NCBI GenBank assembly: GCA_963921795.1 | Contig: OY997650.1 | Span: forward strand, 18,894,862-18,958,861 | DNA from: Nannobrachium achirus | Taxonomy: Eukaryota; Chordata; Actinopteri; Myctophiformes; Myctophidae | DNA length: 64,000 bases | Direction of reading: 5' to 3' | Shown here: positions 1 through 47,900 of the stretch, piece after piece | Position numbering within the stretch: the first letter of the stretch is position 1 | How the letters are laid out: the number at the start of each line of letters is the position of its first letter | Position numbers and translations under genes: made by a program | The notes under the pieces: generated by a model | Told to the model about the DNA's origin: nothing | Seen by the model: the letters and a program-made list of their open reading frames with translations, nothing else | Database searches by the model: none

Positions 1-1774
1 GGGTGTATTTCCGTCGCAGTACATTTGCACATTTGAATTTTCCTCTGCATTTAACTCATCCTAACTATCATCATGTATCTTGCTCAGGGACATTTCAACA
101 CACAAACCAGGGCTGGGGGGGCAAATCAGAGACCTTCTGATTCCCAGACAGCCCCTCTACCCATTATGTGCCGTCCCGCCACAACCGTATGCCCTTCACA
201 TGAGTTTCTGCTTCCAGAAAGTTGTGACAACTGGTAAAAGCTAATAACAGACCTAAGTGCATTTAAACCTATGCTATCAGATGACAGTCTCATTTAGCAT
301 TTTGACATAATACTTTATCAATGTTTTTCCCTGTTTGCATCTATGAACATACTGTAACACATCAGTTTAAGACAACATCACACTCCACTGATAGCCAAGG
401 TGAAATCCTATTAGGATGCCTGCTATTTCCGTCCACTGAGAGCAAAACTGGATAAGGTGTCCACCGGGTATCCATCGCACAAAGTAACCGACATGCTTTT
501 GAAGCTGGAGAGAAATGTAATCTGTAGTGTTGCCTCACATTCACTTTCAAGGTAGACATTTTAAAAGCTAAATCTGATCTAAAGATCAAAGCAGGGCAGC
601 ACTTTGTAACAAGAAAAAAAGAAATGTTACTTTGTTATCTCCAGAGCGTGAAATGGGAATGGTGTGAGCAAAATGGCTGACATTTCAGGACTCCATAGCA
701 AGTGAATCTTTGATTTTGGGCCAAATATAAAGTACTGTATATGACTGGACCAAGTTCAATACAACTCAACTCTTTTGTGAGAGGTACTGTACCTTTCTCC
801 TTGCTGAAATGTGGTCGTTATGATGCAAAGTACTGAATGCAGAGATGGAATAGAATATAAACCCTGGAAGTAAGACAAAACTCACATTACAGGAAACACT
901 CCAAGATTCAAATTTCTTAACCCTATGTAGGCTAGGCGGATGGCAAACCAAACAAGGGCAACCTAGAGGTTTCCAGTTGAACTGCGATCATACTTTACAT
1001 AATTGTCTAGGAAGTCCAATGCAGGGAAGTCGGCGTTCATCAAAACACTGTTCCGGTTCCAGTTAAGACCCGCCCTCGGAAGCTTGTGATTGGCTGAACC
1101 GGAGATAGGGAACGCTCCGTTGTGTTCACCTGGACTGCACGGAGGTGCCGAAAGTCGGGGGGACGATTTACTATTCTGTCCATAACGGCACATAACTCGG
1201 TAACAGCGCTGAGTCGGCTCATTCGTCCTTTGCAACGCTCAGTGATTGCTCGCTCAGCGGTGTCTCACGTGGATCAAGGTTGCCTGAGACGGCACGCCTC
1301 CGTCATCTCCACCGAAAACAAGCGCTCCACCCTTGGAACCGGAATGGTGTTTTGATTCACACCAGGGAAGTGTAATGGCTTGAGAGGAGCTTTCAGTCTT
1401 GTCTTGATGACACTAGTTTAATGTACGACAAGGTGTTCAATAAATGACCATAATGGCCCTGAACTTTGAACGCCAAATTGCACCACATGAACAAAGTTAG
1501 AGATCTAATATATCATGTTTCATGGCATTGTGTGTTTGTGTGTGTCTGTCTCGCATACATGTCACACATATCATAACAATATTTTCGCTCTACAAATAAT
1601 CTTATCACCAGAAACTCTAGGTTGTTCTCAACCTTTCCTGAGGTTAGGCATGCCTGCCTTGAGATGAATAAAAAAGAATAATAATAATAACTTTGCGATG
1701 CTAACAGTGCTTAAAAGAGACTGCAAACATTGCCCTTGCGTCTCTGCCAGAGTGGGTGATGTACTAGAACTGAC
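1..1774. other. ide intron 11 (partial)
   Basis: No ide exon seen. Positions 20-130 resemble a common fish repeat (TTTTCCTCTGCATTTAACTC ... TTGCTCAGGGACATTTCAAC). Positions 960-1370 are CpG-richer than the surroundings and contain an unassigned open frame (separate entry). The rest is AT-rich with a short TG tract near 1530 and an AAT tract near 1675. Confidence 0.6.
1122..1355 (+). CDS. Unassigned 77-codon open frame in a CpG-rich patch (possible first exon or pseudogene)
   Basis: ATG at 1122, TGA at 1353-1355. The product is rich in Arg/Ser with almost no acidic residues until its last third, like a mitochondrial presequence (RPLQRSVIARSAVSHVDQGC, then RRHASVISTENKRSTLGTGM). A possible donor ATG|GTGTTT lies at the end. 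I do not recognise the protein. It lies on the opposite strand of ide intron 11, and an inverted CCAAT (ATTGGCT) is at about 1088-1094. It could be a nested gene's first exon, a processed fragment or a chance frame. Confidence 0.25.
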   Translation: MFTWTARRCRKSGGRFTILSITAHNSVTALSRLIRPLQRSVIARSAVSHVDQGCLRRHASVISTENKRSTLGTGMVF

Positions 1775-17802
<16,028 letters not shown>

Positions 17803-17819
<17 letters not shown>

Positions 17820-17860
17820 ACTTCATGAAAAACAAATCCTCCTCGACTTCACACCGCCAT
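17803..17860 (-). promoter_or_regulatory. Two upstream ORFs in the ide 5' leader
   Basis: ATG GCG GTG TGA (17860-17849) is a three-codon uORF. ATG at 17826-17824 opens a seven-codon uORF ending TAG at 17805-17803; it overlaps the main ATG in another frame. If transcription starts upstream of these, they would be expected to reduce initiation at the mitochondrial start. This is inferred from sequence only. Confidence 0.45.
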
Positions 17861-18520
17861 GTTTAAACAGACCAATGTAGCGGATCCCAGAACGCACTGT
17901 AGTACAAAGGTAACTGTTTAATAATGTAATTATGAACTACACATTTAATCACGAAAATAAATAAAACAAATACACTGTTAGGTTGGAATAGTACTGACAT
18001 TCAAACAACGACTAGCCAACGTTTACATGTTGCTTCATTAATCATATGTATGAAAGAAGAGGTTATTGTTATTGCTACTATCGATTAACTGTCCTGCGTG
18101 TGTTCTTTGGCGTCATACACAAGGCAAGGAGAACCCGACCATAGAGCTAATATTGTATCGTGATCTGCTTATCATAAGTCTATGGTCGTACAATACGATT
18201 TTATATTAGTCACCACCAAGAAGAAAAAAATACGATTGCGTCATTAAAGAAAATGATGAATATTATGCGTGTAATGCAGGCACGTGCACACATAGCTAAG
18301 GGGGCTTAAGCCCCTGCCCTTTTATCCTTCTGTAAAAAAGTGCCCTCTCCAGACCATGAATGCAGTTTTTACTATGGTGAAAGAAATGCAAATGCCCTCT
18401 TTCCATGCCATAGCTGAAGGCAGCATTCAAGAGAATCGCCTTGTCTAAACTCTCCTGAACTTGGATGCAGCATCTTATGCTGAAATAATTGTCCTCCCTC
18501 CCTGTGTAGAAACCAAGCAT

Positions 18521-18602
18521 CGAAAATAGCCGACCTCCAAGCTCACAACGCGTCGCAGTGCGGCACGTTGTCCGTTGTGAGCTTGGAGGTCGGCTTTTTT
18601 CG
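18521..18602. repeat. Hairpin of the GATCTACAAGC family, 28-bp arms
   Basis: CGAAAATAGCCGACCTCCAA... pairs with ...TTGGAGGTCGGCTTTTTTCG around a CG-rich loop. Both arms carry the same core change (GACCTCCAAGC), so the pair has changed in concert or been copied as a unit. It lies between the ide and kmo starts. Confidence 0.9.
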
Positions 18603-18904
18603 ATATTTTCACCAAAAGGGCCCTTTTAGAAATGTCAGCCCCTGCCTCTCTAACCTTCTCTGTTTTCCTGTCATGGCCACCAGATGGAGACAAATATCTG
18701 AAGTTGATCATAACGTTTCTGTAAAGCATAAATTGTGACCATGTTGAGTCATGAACAATAGCTTTAACACTATTTGTATGTGGTATTTTATTGAAGTAAC
18801 TGAAGATGGGTTACTGCTTTAACAGACGTAATTCGCTTATGAAAGATGAACAGAACATGCTTATATACCTGTGGGTCAGTGACCTAAAGTTACATACACA
18901 AGTC

Positions 18905-18931
18905 ATTCAGTTCAGTTCAGTTCAGTTCAGT
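18905..18931 (+). repeat. (TTCAG)n short tandem repeat
   Basis: Five TTCAG units followed by TTGATTGATTT, about 200 bp upstream of the kmo start. Confidence 0.9.
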
Positions 18932-19133
18932 TGATTGATTTTGGTTTATCTCTCAGTTTTGTTTACCTTTTAAATAAGAACAGGAGTCATGACCAATCAC
19001 ACAGCCGTCTACTTTATGAGATTCACTATGCTCCTCCTCCACAACTGGTAGTTCCAGCCAGGGAAGGCATTAGTGAAACACTTCACCACGAACAGATAAT
19101 TGCATGATAATTCCAGAGCATACCGAATATACA

Positions 19134-38038
<18,905 letters not shown>

Positions 38039-38381
38039 GCATCTGCAAACTGTGCCATATCCATCTCCAGTCCAAACAAGGAGAGCACTTGACAACGAAA
38101 AGACAATGACCCAATTAGAGGTTGATTGAGTATTTTAATTAGAAGTAATTGAAGGCCATGTAGGTCAGATTGTGCTAATCTACTGTTATAATGAAGTCTT
38201 GGCAGTCACTCATGGCAATTCCAGTCATGATTTATACAATTCTCTATTATTTTAGAGAAATCCATTAACTGTGGGTTTTACAGTGTATTAATGTTTATTT
38301 TTAGTGGTTGATTTCACAATGTCAGTGTTCTTCATGGCTAGTTACAGTTGTACAGATTCTAAAGCCAAATGTATATTATTA

Positions 38382-38391
38382 AATAAATAAA
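38382..38391 (+). terminator. kmo poly(A) signal, two overlapping AATAAA
   Basis: AATAAATAAA, 344 nt after the stop codon; a typical 3' UTR length. Likely the cleavage signal of kmo. Confidence 0.6.
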
Positions 38392-38689
38392 AACACAATT
38401 TAAGTTAATATAAAAGAGTAGAAAAATAAATCTAACACACAAATACAGATTGAGATTGCTTCTTATCTTTCTGTGCAGCCAGTTGCAATATGCAAATCAA
38501 TGTGTCAAGAATAGGGAGGGTTATTATAAATGGCCATCATTGGAGAATGGACCCTGGCATTTGAGAACTCCAAAGTTCCACTTCAATTTTGGCACTGTCA
38601 TGTTCCTGTCTACTCTCCTTATCACAGATGGTCACAGATCCTCCATGGCACCAACTTCTGGCTAGTTTATTTAGCATTATTTTAGCAAG

Positions 38690-39250
38690 GCAATTCAAAG
38701 TGCTTTACACAAACCATTAAGATTATTAAGACAAAGTGCAATAGAAACATGTTATAAAATAATATAGTTTTAATACATAAATACAATTTAAAATAGTTAT
38801 TCAAATAAAAGATAGGCTAAAATAAAACAGAAAAATAGAATAAAATGTTACAGTGCAGCGCAAGAAATTAATCAAAGGCCTCAATAAAAAGCAACCTGTT
38901 GTAGGAGACCTGCAGTTTTCTGGGAATTTGTTGTAGATATGTGGTGCATAATCTGAAATGCATAATCTGAAATGCTGCTTCTCCATGTTTGTCTCTGGTG
39001 ACAGAAAACAGACCCGATGGTTCATTACATATAGCAGAAGATCAGACATGTATTTTGGCCCTAAACCATTCAGTGCTTTATAAACCAACAGTAATACTTT
39101 TTAAATCAATTATTTGACAGTCAGGAAGCCAGTGTAGTATAACTAATAGTTATATGATCCACTTTCCTGAGGAGCAGCAGTGTTTTGAATCTACAGTGCC
39201 TGACGTTCTTTTGGTGAGACCTGTATTGGGAGTATGTGAGGCATCTCTGT
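38690..39250 (-). pseudogene. Decayed LINE 3' fragment (reverse-transcriptase C-terminal remnant)
   Basis: A minus-strand frame at 38801-39088 reads VYKALNGLGPKYMSDLLLY and later YAPHIYNKFPENCRS. This resembles the conserved tail after the RT domain of CR1/L2/Rex-type LINEs (YK.L.GL.P.YLSDLL ... AP..WN.LP). It is broken and lacks the RT core. It lies between the kmo and opn3 3' ends. Confidence 0.65.
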
Positions 39251-40487
39251 GGAAACGGTAGCTAATAGAAAACAAATACTAATAACTTAATTATAAATAA
39301 TTAAATGTTAAACCACTGCTAACATTCATGAGTCATAATTATCGCAAATTCACAAATTAGAATGGCTGCAAGGTCCACTAGTTCAATCGCTTACATTTAC
39401 TTAGTCACATGTGAATGAGCTAATTATCACTTGTATATAGTATCTATTCATCTATTCACAGATTATGAAAGTGATTTCTCGCTGCAGCTGCCTATGGGCC
39501 AGACCTTTCATTTAATTACACTCCAATAGGTTCATCATGAAGTAAATTACATCAAATACCATTTCCCTGATGAAGACTGCCCACTTTGATGACACGAGAT
39601 AATGAAGAAAAGTGCATATGTACCCATGGCTAGCATAAAAATAATATATCTCTTTATTGAATACAATAATGAGCATTTGTGAGCAACATTCTGTATCTGA
39701 AGAGCTAAGGCTTTTACTCATTCACACCGCAACAGATTGAGCAAAGCACAGGTTCATAGTCCGACGACATATACATATTCTTAATGACAATTGTGCTATT
39801 GAAATAATGATGGATTAGCTCAACACTTTATATCTATAGAACAACCACTGTGTGCTGTATGTGATCACAACTGGTGTTAGACCATGACATTACTGAGACT
39901 ATTGTAATGGCGCTTCCACGGCATTGTACTCTACTTGACTACTTGCTTTTGGTAACACATACCAGTTCATTTTCCACAGCAGATAATACCCCTTCAAAAT
40001 AGCTGGTCATCTATGCGTATGAGAGCACTGAACTACAATGGTGATTTGTCTGGAAACAATCTATTTTACCTGTACAATCATTTAAAGCGAGAAATAGCTC
40101 ACTATTGTTTCATATTTCACATTTATAATGACTAGTCTATAATCGGGATGGTCAAAATGAGGTCAAAATAATAATTGTAAGCCATGTTTTCAAGCCAATT
40201 TTTGGTAACGCCTCAGCTCGCTTGGAACCTTGACCAGAGGTGATACCAAACAAGATACCAGGTACTGGACAACTTTTGCCCAATGGAAAAACAAACAAAA
40301 ACACTAGTCAAGTCATGTTGACCCAGTACCATTGTAAACGCTCCATAATACTACTATGTACATTGTAATGCAGTAGTGCTGTACTAGTGGTGGGCAAAAC
40401 AGTTCATTTCAGTCAACGAACGATTTCTTTCACATTCACAGCAATTCAAATGATTCGTAGCGCGAAAAGCACTATCGCAGGAGAGTT

Positions 40488-40493
40488 TTTATT
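40488..40493 (-). terminator. Candidate opn3 poly(A) signal
   Basis: AATAAA on the minus strand, 413 nt downstream of the opn3 stop. Another lies at 39653-39658. Which is used cannot be told. Confidence 0.4.
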
Positions 40494-40866
40494 ACGTCGC
40501 ACATACACTCGGCACTCCCTTTCTGTGTACCGAGGGAGAGGACGAAATGAACGAAACGGTGGACGTAACAGTTTAATGAAGTGAGCGAGTTTTGTTCATG
40601 TTCACGGCAATTAACTTGTTATTTTGAACGAATCACTCACGAACGACACATCACTATTCTGTACTATAATGGTGAGATGAAACGATAATAGGAAATGCAC
40701 CTGACTTCACTCGACTGTGGGATTTTAAGAATTACCTGTAAAAGTCTGCAACAGTGAATCCTGAAAAAGGTAAGTGGCAGAAAAGAAAGCCATCTTACGA
40801 GGTCAGATAGGGTTCTTTTGGCTTGGAACTGTCCTAAGGCATACTCGAAAGAGGGACAGGTTAAAC

Positions 40867-40890
40867 TAACCCTAACCCTAACCCTAACCC
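40867..40890 (-). repeat. Interstitial telomeric repeat, G-quadruplex motif in opn3 3' UTR
   Basis: On the opn3 sense strand this reads GGGTTAGGGTTAGGGTTAGG and one further G: four GGG tracts separated by TTA, starting about 16 nt after the stop codon. It meets the canonical intramolecular quadruplex pattern. Confidence 0.85.
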
Positions 40891-40905
40891 TCAAAAGATC
40901 CTGAA

Positions 40906-41190
40906 TCACAGCGGCCGAACCTGGATGATGTTGACCTCCGAGGCGTCACCATTCCTGGAGGTCATCTCCAGCTGCTGGCGGGTGTCATTACTGGCAATGA
41001 TGAAGACAATGGAGGAGGAGCTGAAGGTCACCCGCTTTTTGGGCCGGTCCCTATCCCCACACCCATGTGACACGAAAATTGGACGGATGGGACGCACAAC
41101 TGGAGCAAGTGGCCTGTCCTTGCTGTTTTGGATGCTGTTTTGCAGCCATGAGATTCGCGAACACAGCAGCTGCAGCAGACAGCGCCGGAC
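40906..41190 (-). CDS. opn3: opn3 exon 4: cytoplasmic tail and stop
   Basis: [20 protein letters not shown]... then [20 protein letters not shown] ... [11 protein letters not shown] and TGA. The cysteines after helix 8 may be palmitoylated. KKVTF.SSSI.FII and VIQVRPL also occur in human OPN3, which separates it from TMT opsins. Confidence 0.96.
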   Translation of the reverse strand, partial: VRRCLLQLLCSRISWLQNSIQNSKDRPLAPVVRPIRPIFVSHGCGDRDRPKKRVTFSSSSIVFIIASNDTRQQLEMTSRNGDASEVNIIQVRPL

Positions 41191-44100
41191 CTGTCAGAGG
41201 ATGAGGCGGCAAGAGGGAATGGAGACAGAAAGAAACAATGATATTTAGGGAGTTGTTCACACTGACATTCGCTATGCGGCAAAACGGCAAATGTTGACGG
41301 AGCACAATGGTTGTTCAACATGGAGAAACATGTACAGTAGCTGTTGTAATTAACTTTCCAGAGTAGTACGATCCATTCTTCTTTGAGGAAGCACAAGGCT
41401 TGTGATAAGCCTTCAAATACTGTGTAGGCCATGCTGTCAGCAGGTTCATCAAACGTCACCAGCTGCAGCTGATGAGGACGTTGGACGATCAACACAGACT
41501 CGTCCCTTGTTTCACCACATGCCAAATGCCAGTGTGAACACCCTTTTAAACAGTGAGTATAATTACAGTTGCTGTGATTTCTTATCAGCATAAAATGCAC
41601 AAGATAGCAGACACACAGTTTGCCAGGGAGACCAAGCCTTTATTAAAGACCTAACAATTTCCTTTCTCAATTATGGGATTACTGCCTCCTGCACAAAGAG
41701 TTTGCACTCTTCCCTTTATCGCTTGTTAGTGCTAATCAAATGAGTTATCTGGCATTGAAAATACAATTTACCTATATTTTTATGGTTTGTGCTTTGCCAC
41801 ATGCTGATTTTGCACAGTTTTAGCACAAGTTCGAAGCAGCAGACTGCCAATACCTGCACATCTGTATGAACATGGATATTCACAACCCTCATAAGACACA
41901 ATTACAGTTACCAGTAAGACTCCCTAATCGGGAGATATTAAGCGACCATCAAGTTGCATGTACTGTATACACAAATTGGCCTGTACTGTAAGTGGCATTG
42001 GTTCCTGGATGTAGGGGGATGGCGTGGAAAATGTATTGCTTAGGTATAGGCCAGAGAATGCAGGGTTTAGCTGTAACACGGGTCGTGTTCAAGTAGTAGG
42101 AGATACGTTAGTTAGTATGTAGGTGGAGCAAATGTGTAACCTAGGTGTTGTGTTGAATTATGACAGCCACAGATTTTGTTGTGGTGAGCACAGTGGGTCA
42201 TTGATAAGAATGTAGACAGGCCACATGGTGGCGCTAGAAGAGGCCCATGTGCAGGTAGAAGTGAAGATGTTAAGTGGCATGTATGCCTATGTGTTGAGGG
42301 AATGTGCGTGGCTAATCGCAAAGAAAAGGCATGTGGTGTTCATGATTTGCAGAATTGTTTTGAAAAGGAAGCAATCCAGCCAACTTTAGAAGGCAATCGT
42401 AGCCTATCAGGAGGGAATATAGGAAATGGAACAGATGCATGTTGCTGACATGAGTTGCAAGATAGTGTACCACTTTGCGTGATTTTTAGGCAAGATCTGT
42501 AGGAGCAGTGTCCATTAATGTCAGCAAAAAGCAGCCTGATGGTGGCGCTAGAACAGGGGCATGTGAGAAATCAGGGGCGGAGGTTGTGGTTTGCCAGCCA
42601 AGGAGTGTGTGTGCAAAGTGTGGCATGGATAGGGGCAACGGTGCCGAAGATAAGAGTAGGGCCAAAAGTGTGACGTGACATGACGGACAGACGGACTGAC
42701 TGACAGAGGGACTGACAGACAGCCGGTGGAGGTTTTGATAGTAACTGCGACCTGCCTGTCGCAATTAAATGTAAACTCCGGATTTGCAGTGTATGACACT
42801 TTTGAAATGTATTTGGATATCAATTTTCAGGTACTTTTTCATCAAATGTCACATTTCCTTAAATTAAAACAAACAAACCAGTAAGACTCCCTAATCGGGA
42901 GATAAGCAACTGTCAGGTTGCATGTATACACAATAAAGTCTGCAAAAAGCAACCTCATGGTGGCGCTAGAGGAGGGGCATGTGAGAAATCAGGGGTGGAG
43001 GTTGTGGTTTGCCAGCCAAGGAGTGTGTGTGCAAAGTTTGGCATGGATATGGGCAATGGTGCCATGTAAACACAATAATGTTGTCTGCAAAAAGCAACCT
43101 CATGGTGGCACAAGAAGAGGGGTATGTGAGAAATCAGGGGCGGAGGTTGTGGTTTGCTGACTGACAGACAGCCGGTGGAGCTTTTCATAGTAACTTGCGA
43201 CTTCACGGTCGCAACAAACAAAAACAGTTAATCTCACCTTCCTACTCATGAACATGTAGATGAGGGGGTTGTAGGCCGTGCTGGACTTGGCAAAAAAAGA
43301 GGGGATAATGGCCACAGTGGGGGAGACCATGCTCCTGCTGCCAAACGCCTCCATCATGGACACCACTGCGTAGGGCGTCCAACAGATCAAGAAGCAGGAG
43401 ATCATAAGCAGGAACATCACAGCCACCTTCTTCTCGTAGCGCAGGATCTTAACAATCTGAACAGTCTGCAGATCCTGAATGGAGCGCAGCTGAGAATGAG
43501 GAAATTGGATGTAGACAGTTACTTTAACTCAGAGTACCCGAAAGGATAACATCTTTTACACTCGCTAATCCATGGATATTGGATATTGCCACCTCCCATT
43601 AATTTTGGAAGCCAATTACAGGCAAACGTGGATTATCAAAAAACAGACTCCTCAGATCATGACTACCCAATTTGTTGGGAGTATCCCTAAAGTTCAGGAA
43701 GTGGCATCCATGCAGTCATAAGATAATGGACTGTTGTTCTATTACATAACTCACAGGTCCAGTAGAGTTCAAAGAAACTTTAAAACTTTAAAAGAACTCT
43801 GCAGCAGTTGTGTTAGTCGATTAGCTTAATTGTTAACTTCACGTCCTGGCTGAATAACCGCTGGACCAAACCATCAATAACAGATTCCATTTACAGTAAC
43901 AACATTTGTATTGCTATTTCAGTTGTCTAGTATGTTGATGTCTTTATGAATGTATTTATTTACATAATTTTTCTGTACCAAAACTTCCTCAGCCCACAAT
44001 GGGGTACTCGCTTAGCTGGCCTAGCAGTCCAGGTGCGTGCCGCGTGGGCTCTGGTGCCTGGCAGCGTGTCGCGGGTTCGAATCCCGATCCCGGCAACCTT

Positions 44101-44626
44101 TGCTGCATGTCACTCCCGATCTCTCTCCCTGTTTCCTGTCAGTCTACTGTCCTACCAGTGAAGGCATAAAAGCCCAAAAACAAATCTAATAATAATGAAT
44201 TTGAGCACTGCAGCATTCTGTAAATTGTCACTTTATTCTTTAACAAAAAAAACATTAAAAAAAAAAACATTCTATTATCCCAGCAACCTACTCTCCCTTG
44301 TTCATGCTTTGGTAAAGCGGTCAAATCGGTTTCGTTCAGGTGACAAAAAAATGAATTTGCGAATTTGTTCTCTTATGTTGAATGTCTGGAATTGCTGTTC
44401 TGTGTGAGTCATGGTGAGTTTGTTATGTTCTGTACAACATGCAGGTTTCAATACACGGCAGACACGACGCAAAGCTTGTAACTTAATCAGAGAATAGACA
44501 GCAGCTGCAACAGACACAGGGTGGGGGCCTACACACAGTCCAGATATTAAGTGATTGTCTGCTCATTGTCAGAAGCAAATAGTGCTGTAGTGAGTCATCT
44601 ACAGCTACTAAGTCGCACACACAATT

Positions 44627-44660
<34 letters not shown>

Positions 44661-44870
44661 TTGCAATTGCTACTTTGTGGGGACATTACACATAGTCTAC
44701 TATCTTTGTGGGGACATTCCATTCATTTTAACCCTAACCCTAAACCCTAACCCTTAACCTAACCCCTAAAGACCTTGTGGGGACGTATTCATTTGTCCCC
44801 ACACGGTTTTCCCCCTGGATTGTACTATCTTTGTGGGGACATGAGGTCCCCACAAAGATAGCTTTGCAAG

Positions 44871-44947
<77 letters not shown>

Positions 44948-47900
44948 TCCATGCTGTGAAAACAGGTAAACAGTTTATCCTTGGGACAGACATCCTTTTT
45001 TTTTTTACCAAGACGACGATTAGAACAGTACCACACATGGATGTGAGGCACAGTCTATAAGCAGTATGGGTTTAACTGAGAACAATGAGTGTACTAATTA
45101 TTTATGACTGCACAGGTCTGGCCTTGCCCTGAGGGTACAGTAGGATGATAAGAGTGAACGGTATTGAATGTGAGAGTGAATCAAGTTCGGTTTTAGTCAG
45201 TCAAAAAGGACCAGTAAGTACAGTAAGACAATTTTGCATCTGGGGATATTTCTGAATAAGTAATACAAAAAGGAGTCTTTGCATTTATCTTATATACAAA
45301 AACAGAGAACCATGATGCTTGTAGGTTTGAATGTTAATTGACAACCTTCCATTCCCATCCCTGCTTCTCTAACCTTTATAATATTGACCAAAGAAAATAG
45401 AATATACTGTAGGCCTATATGGGCAGACTCTCTTACACGCAGTCTAATAGACCATTATTACAGTGTAATTGAGCAAACCAGCGCTTACCATTCTTACTGT
45501 ATAGAGTATGTTCCCATAGCAGTAGATCATGACACCCACAGGCACCATGAAACAGCCAAACAAGAAGAAGAGGATGAAGGAGGCATCATTGGGGTCTTTG
45601 GAGGCCCAGTCGAGGGAGCAGCCCAATCGGTGGATCTCCAGGGTGTAGCGGTTCCAGCCCAGCAGGGGAGCCCCCGTCCAGGCCAGGGAATAGAGCCAGA
45701 TGTGAGTGATGGCCCTCCAGGCCCAGGAGAAGTCCACCACCTTGGCATGGACCACTCGGGTGTAGCGCTCGTACGCCAGAGTGGACAGAGTCATGATCGA
45801 TACGATGCCTGGGATGCAGGGGAGGCAGAGAGGCGGTCATGTTGAGTAAAGGGCTTTTCACACGTTGGGGAGCGACACTCATTCCTCATGTAGATGTGTT
45901 TCTTTACTACGTGTTGAGTAGGAAAAAGTTCGACACAATTTAACTCTTGGCGCAGGGTCGCGAATGTGTGAGATGAGCATGCATTGACACATTGTCAATT
46001 TCACTGGATCGCGCCCGCTTGTCGCTACACCTGTCAGACTGCCCGCAGTCCCCCCCCCACACACACACACACCTGAAAGCTTGCCTCTCTCAATAAAATC
46101 ACAAACAGTGTGAAGAGAGCAGTTCCTTTGAGAAGTTAATTTCATTAAGCTATATTTATATGAATTCTTGTGTTTTCCATTAATGTCAAGGCTGTTCAAC
46201 AGCGCCACTTGGTCACCCCACGGTATTGCAGCAGTTGCATACTGCATACAGACATACCTAAAGTCCTACACACACTGCATAGACACACAGTACATACTGT
46301 ACCTATACACACAGTCAAGCATTGGAACGCTGAGGCACCGCTCAAAAAATGTATTACTAGAGCCCCTTTTCGACTGCAGCTTTAGCACCACATAAAAATT
46401 CCACTACACAAAAGTACCCCTATTGGTAAGAAACAAATTGACCCTTTTAATTGTGATTATAATACAATATTATATTTATATAAATTTGTATTACAACTAT
46501 CCTAATTATAATACACTATAATGGATTATAACTGTGATTATAATACACTATAGAATATTAATGTATTACTATGATAACTATAATACACTATAATAGATTA
46601 TAATAGTGGTTATAACACAATATAATCTATTATCACGTATTACAACTATATCCTGGTGGTCTAAATGAAAAGTCAGTGAGTGATCATTCATTATGAAGTG
46701 TTTGGCCCTGTTTGGCCTAGCACAGACCTAATCTAGATTGGATACTTATTAGTACCATGTTTAGTACCACTTTCACACCACTCTACCCAGGTCCTTGTAT
46801 TGGAAAATCTGGCACACGTGGGCGGTGTGGAGTGGTGTGTTGTTGGGCCATGTCAATGTAAAAGGAGCTTAGGTGTGTCAGTGCCGTGTGAAGTCCTTAA
46901 TGCTGAATATTCACTACTCAATCAGGGACGGGTCAATAGAAAAGTCAAAAAAAGGGAGAAAAAGAAGGGAAAAACAAAGCTCCAGTTTCAACTCAGTTTC
47001 AGCTTCACCCAGCTGATGGCTGCTCAGGTTATATTGAGCACATGGAGGAAACTGTTAGGGCTTAATTGTCTTGCTCAGTGACACTTCCAAACATACTGGG
47101 CAGTCCAGTGGCAGATGGGAAAGCTTCCGATTCCCACATATGTTTTGTTTTGTTTGAATAGAATGTAACAGATAATCAAATGCAAACATTTGTCATCATT
47201 GTGAACCCATCAAAGCATCAAGCCTAACAGATGGCATATTGGCATACCCACCCACTCAACAGACCAACAGCTGTGATTCACATTGATTTCAATCTTGTAT
47301 ATTGGTTCAAACCCTTTAATCATAATTTGTACCTGTAACCTATATTGAAAATTGCCTAATGGGTCGGCCGGGCCAGCGGCCTTGGGGGCTCCTGCAGATC
47401 AATTCACCTCTGAGTTAAAGTAACACTGGGGATTTTACTGTGTATAGTTTCACCCCTCACTGGACTCGAGCCAAAGCTTCCCTTTCAGTGCCGTGGTGGC
47501 TGTGTTGCAAGTGTAGACCTCCCCAGGTATTGTTCCATACTCACATGCCACGTGTCTGCTCCCACAGATCACATTGCTCACCAAGGTCTAATATATACAC
47601 GCACACAACACACACAGGGTGCATGTGTGAAGATGTCTAGACGCCGTGTTCTCACAAAAATTGTGGGAGAGTGTGAGTGTAAATCCATAGTCAATTTATC
47701 TGAGTGAACAAATGGAACCAAATGGACCCTGTTACGGGCCAATCCGTTTGGTTTAATTTTTACTCTCTCAGAGTTACAAATGGTGTAGTGAAAAGGGAGG
47801 ACAGGGTATGGTACATATAGCCGAAGGGATTAATGTTACCGTAGATAAAATATTGTTCTAATATAGAGCCAGATCATGTGATGTTGATGTTTTAAAGTAG

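Larger units (their letters stand above)
17820..19133. promoter_or_regulatory. Head-to-head ide/kmo intergenic interval
   Basis: 1.3 kb between the two start codons, which should contain both promoters. Near kmo there is a TATA-like TTTTAAATA (about 18968-18976) and a CCAAT box (about 18992-18996). Near ide no TATA is obvious. A GATCTACAAGC-type hairpin at 18521-18602 and a (TTCAG)n run sit between the genes. Not CpG-island-like overall. Confidence 0.5.
43490..45488 (-). other. opn3 intron 2
   Basis: Holds a tRNA-derived SINE at 44004-44190, CA repeats at 44627 and 44874, and a degenerate CCCTAA stretch at 44731-44767. Around the last lie several copies of TTTGTGGGGACAT (44673, 44705, 44775, 44831) and an inverted copy. 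Confidence 0.7.

Noticed and set aside
41028-41600. A 190-codon minus frame
   Set aside because: It is an out-of-frame reading through opn3 exon 4 and the adjoining intron.
44004-44190. A possible tRNA gene (B box GGTTCGAATCC)
   Set aside because: No complete cloverleaf or paired acceptor stem; the downstream body and A-rich tail are those of a SINE.
45384-45845. A 153-codon plus frame
   Set aside because: It is the antisense shadow of opn3 exon 2.
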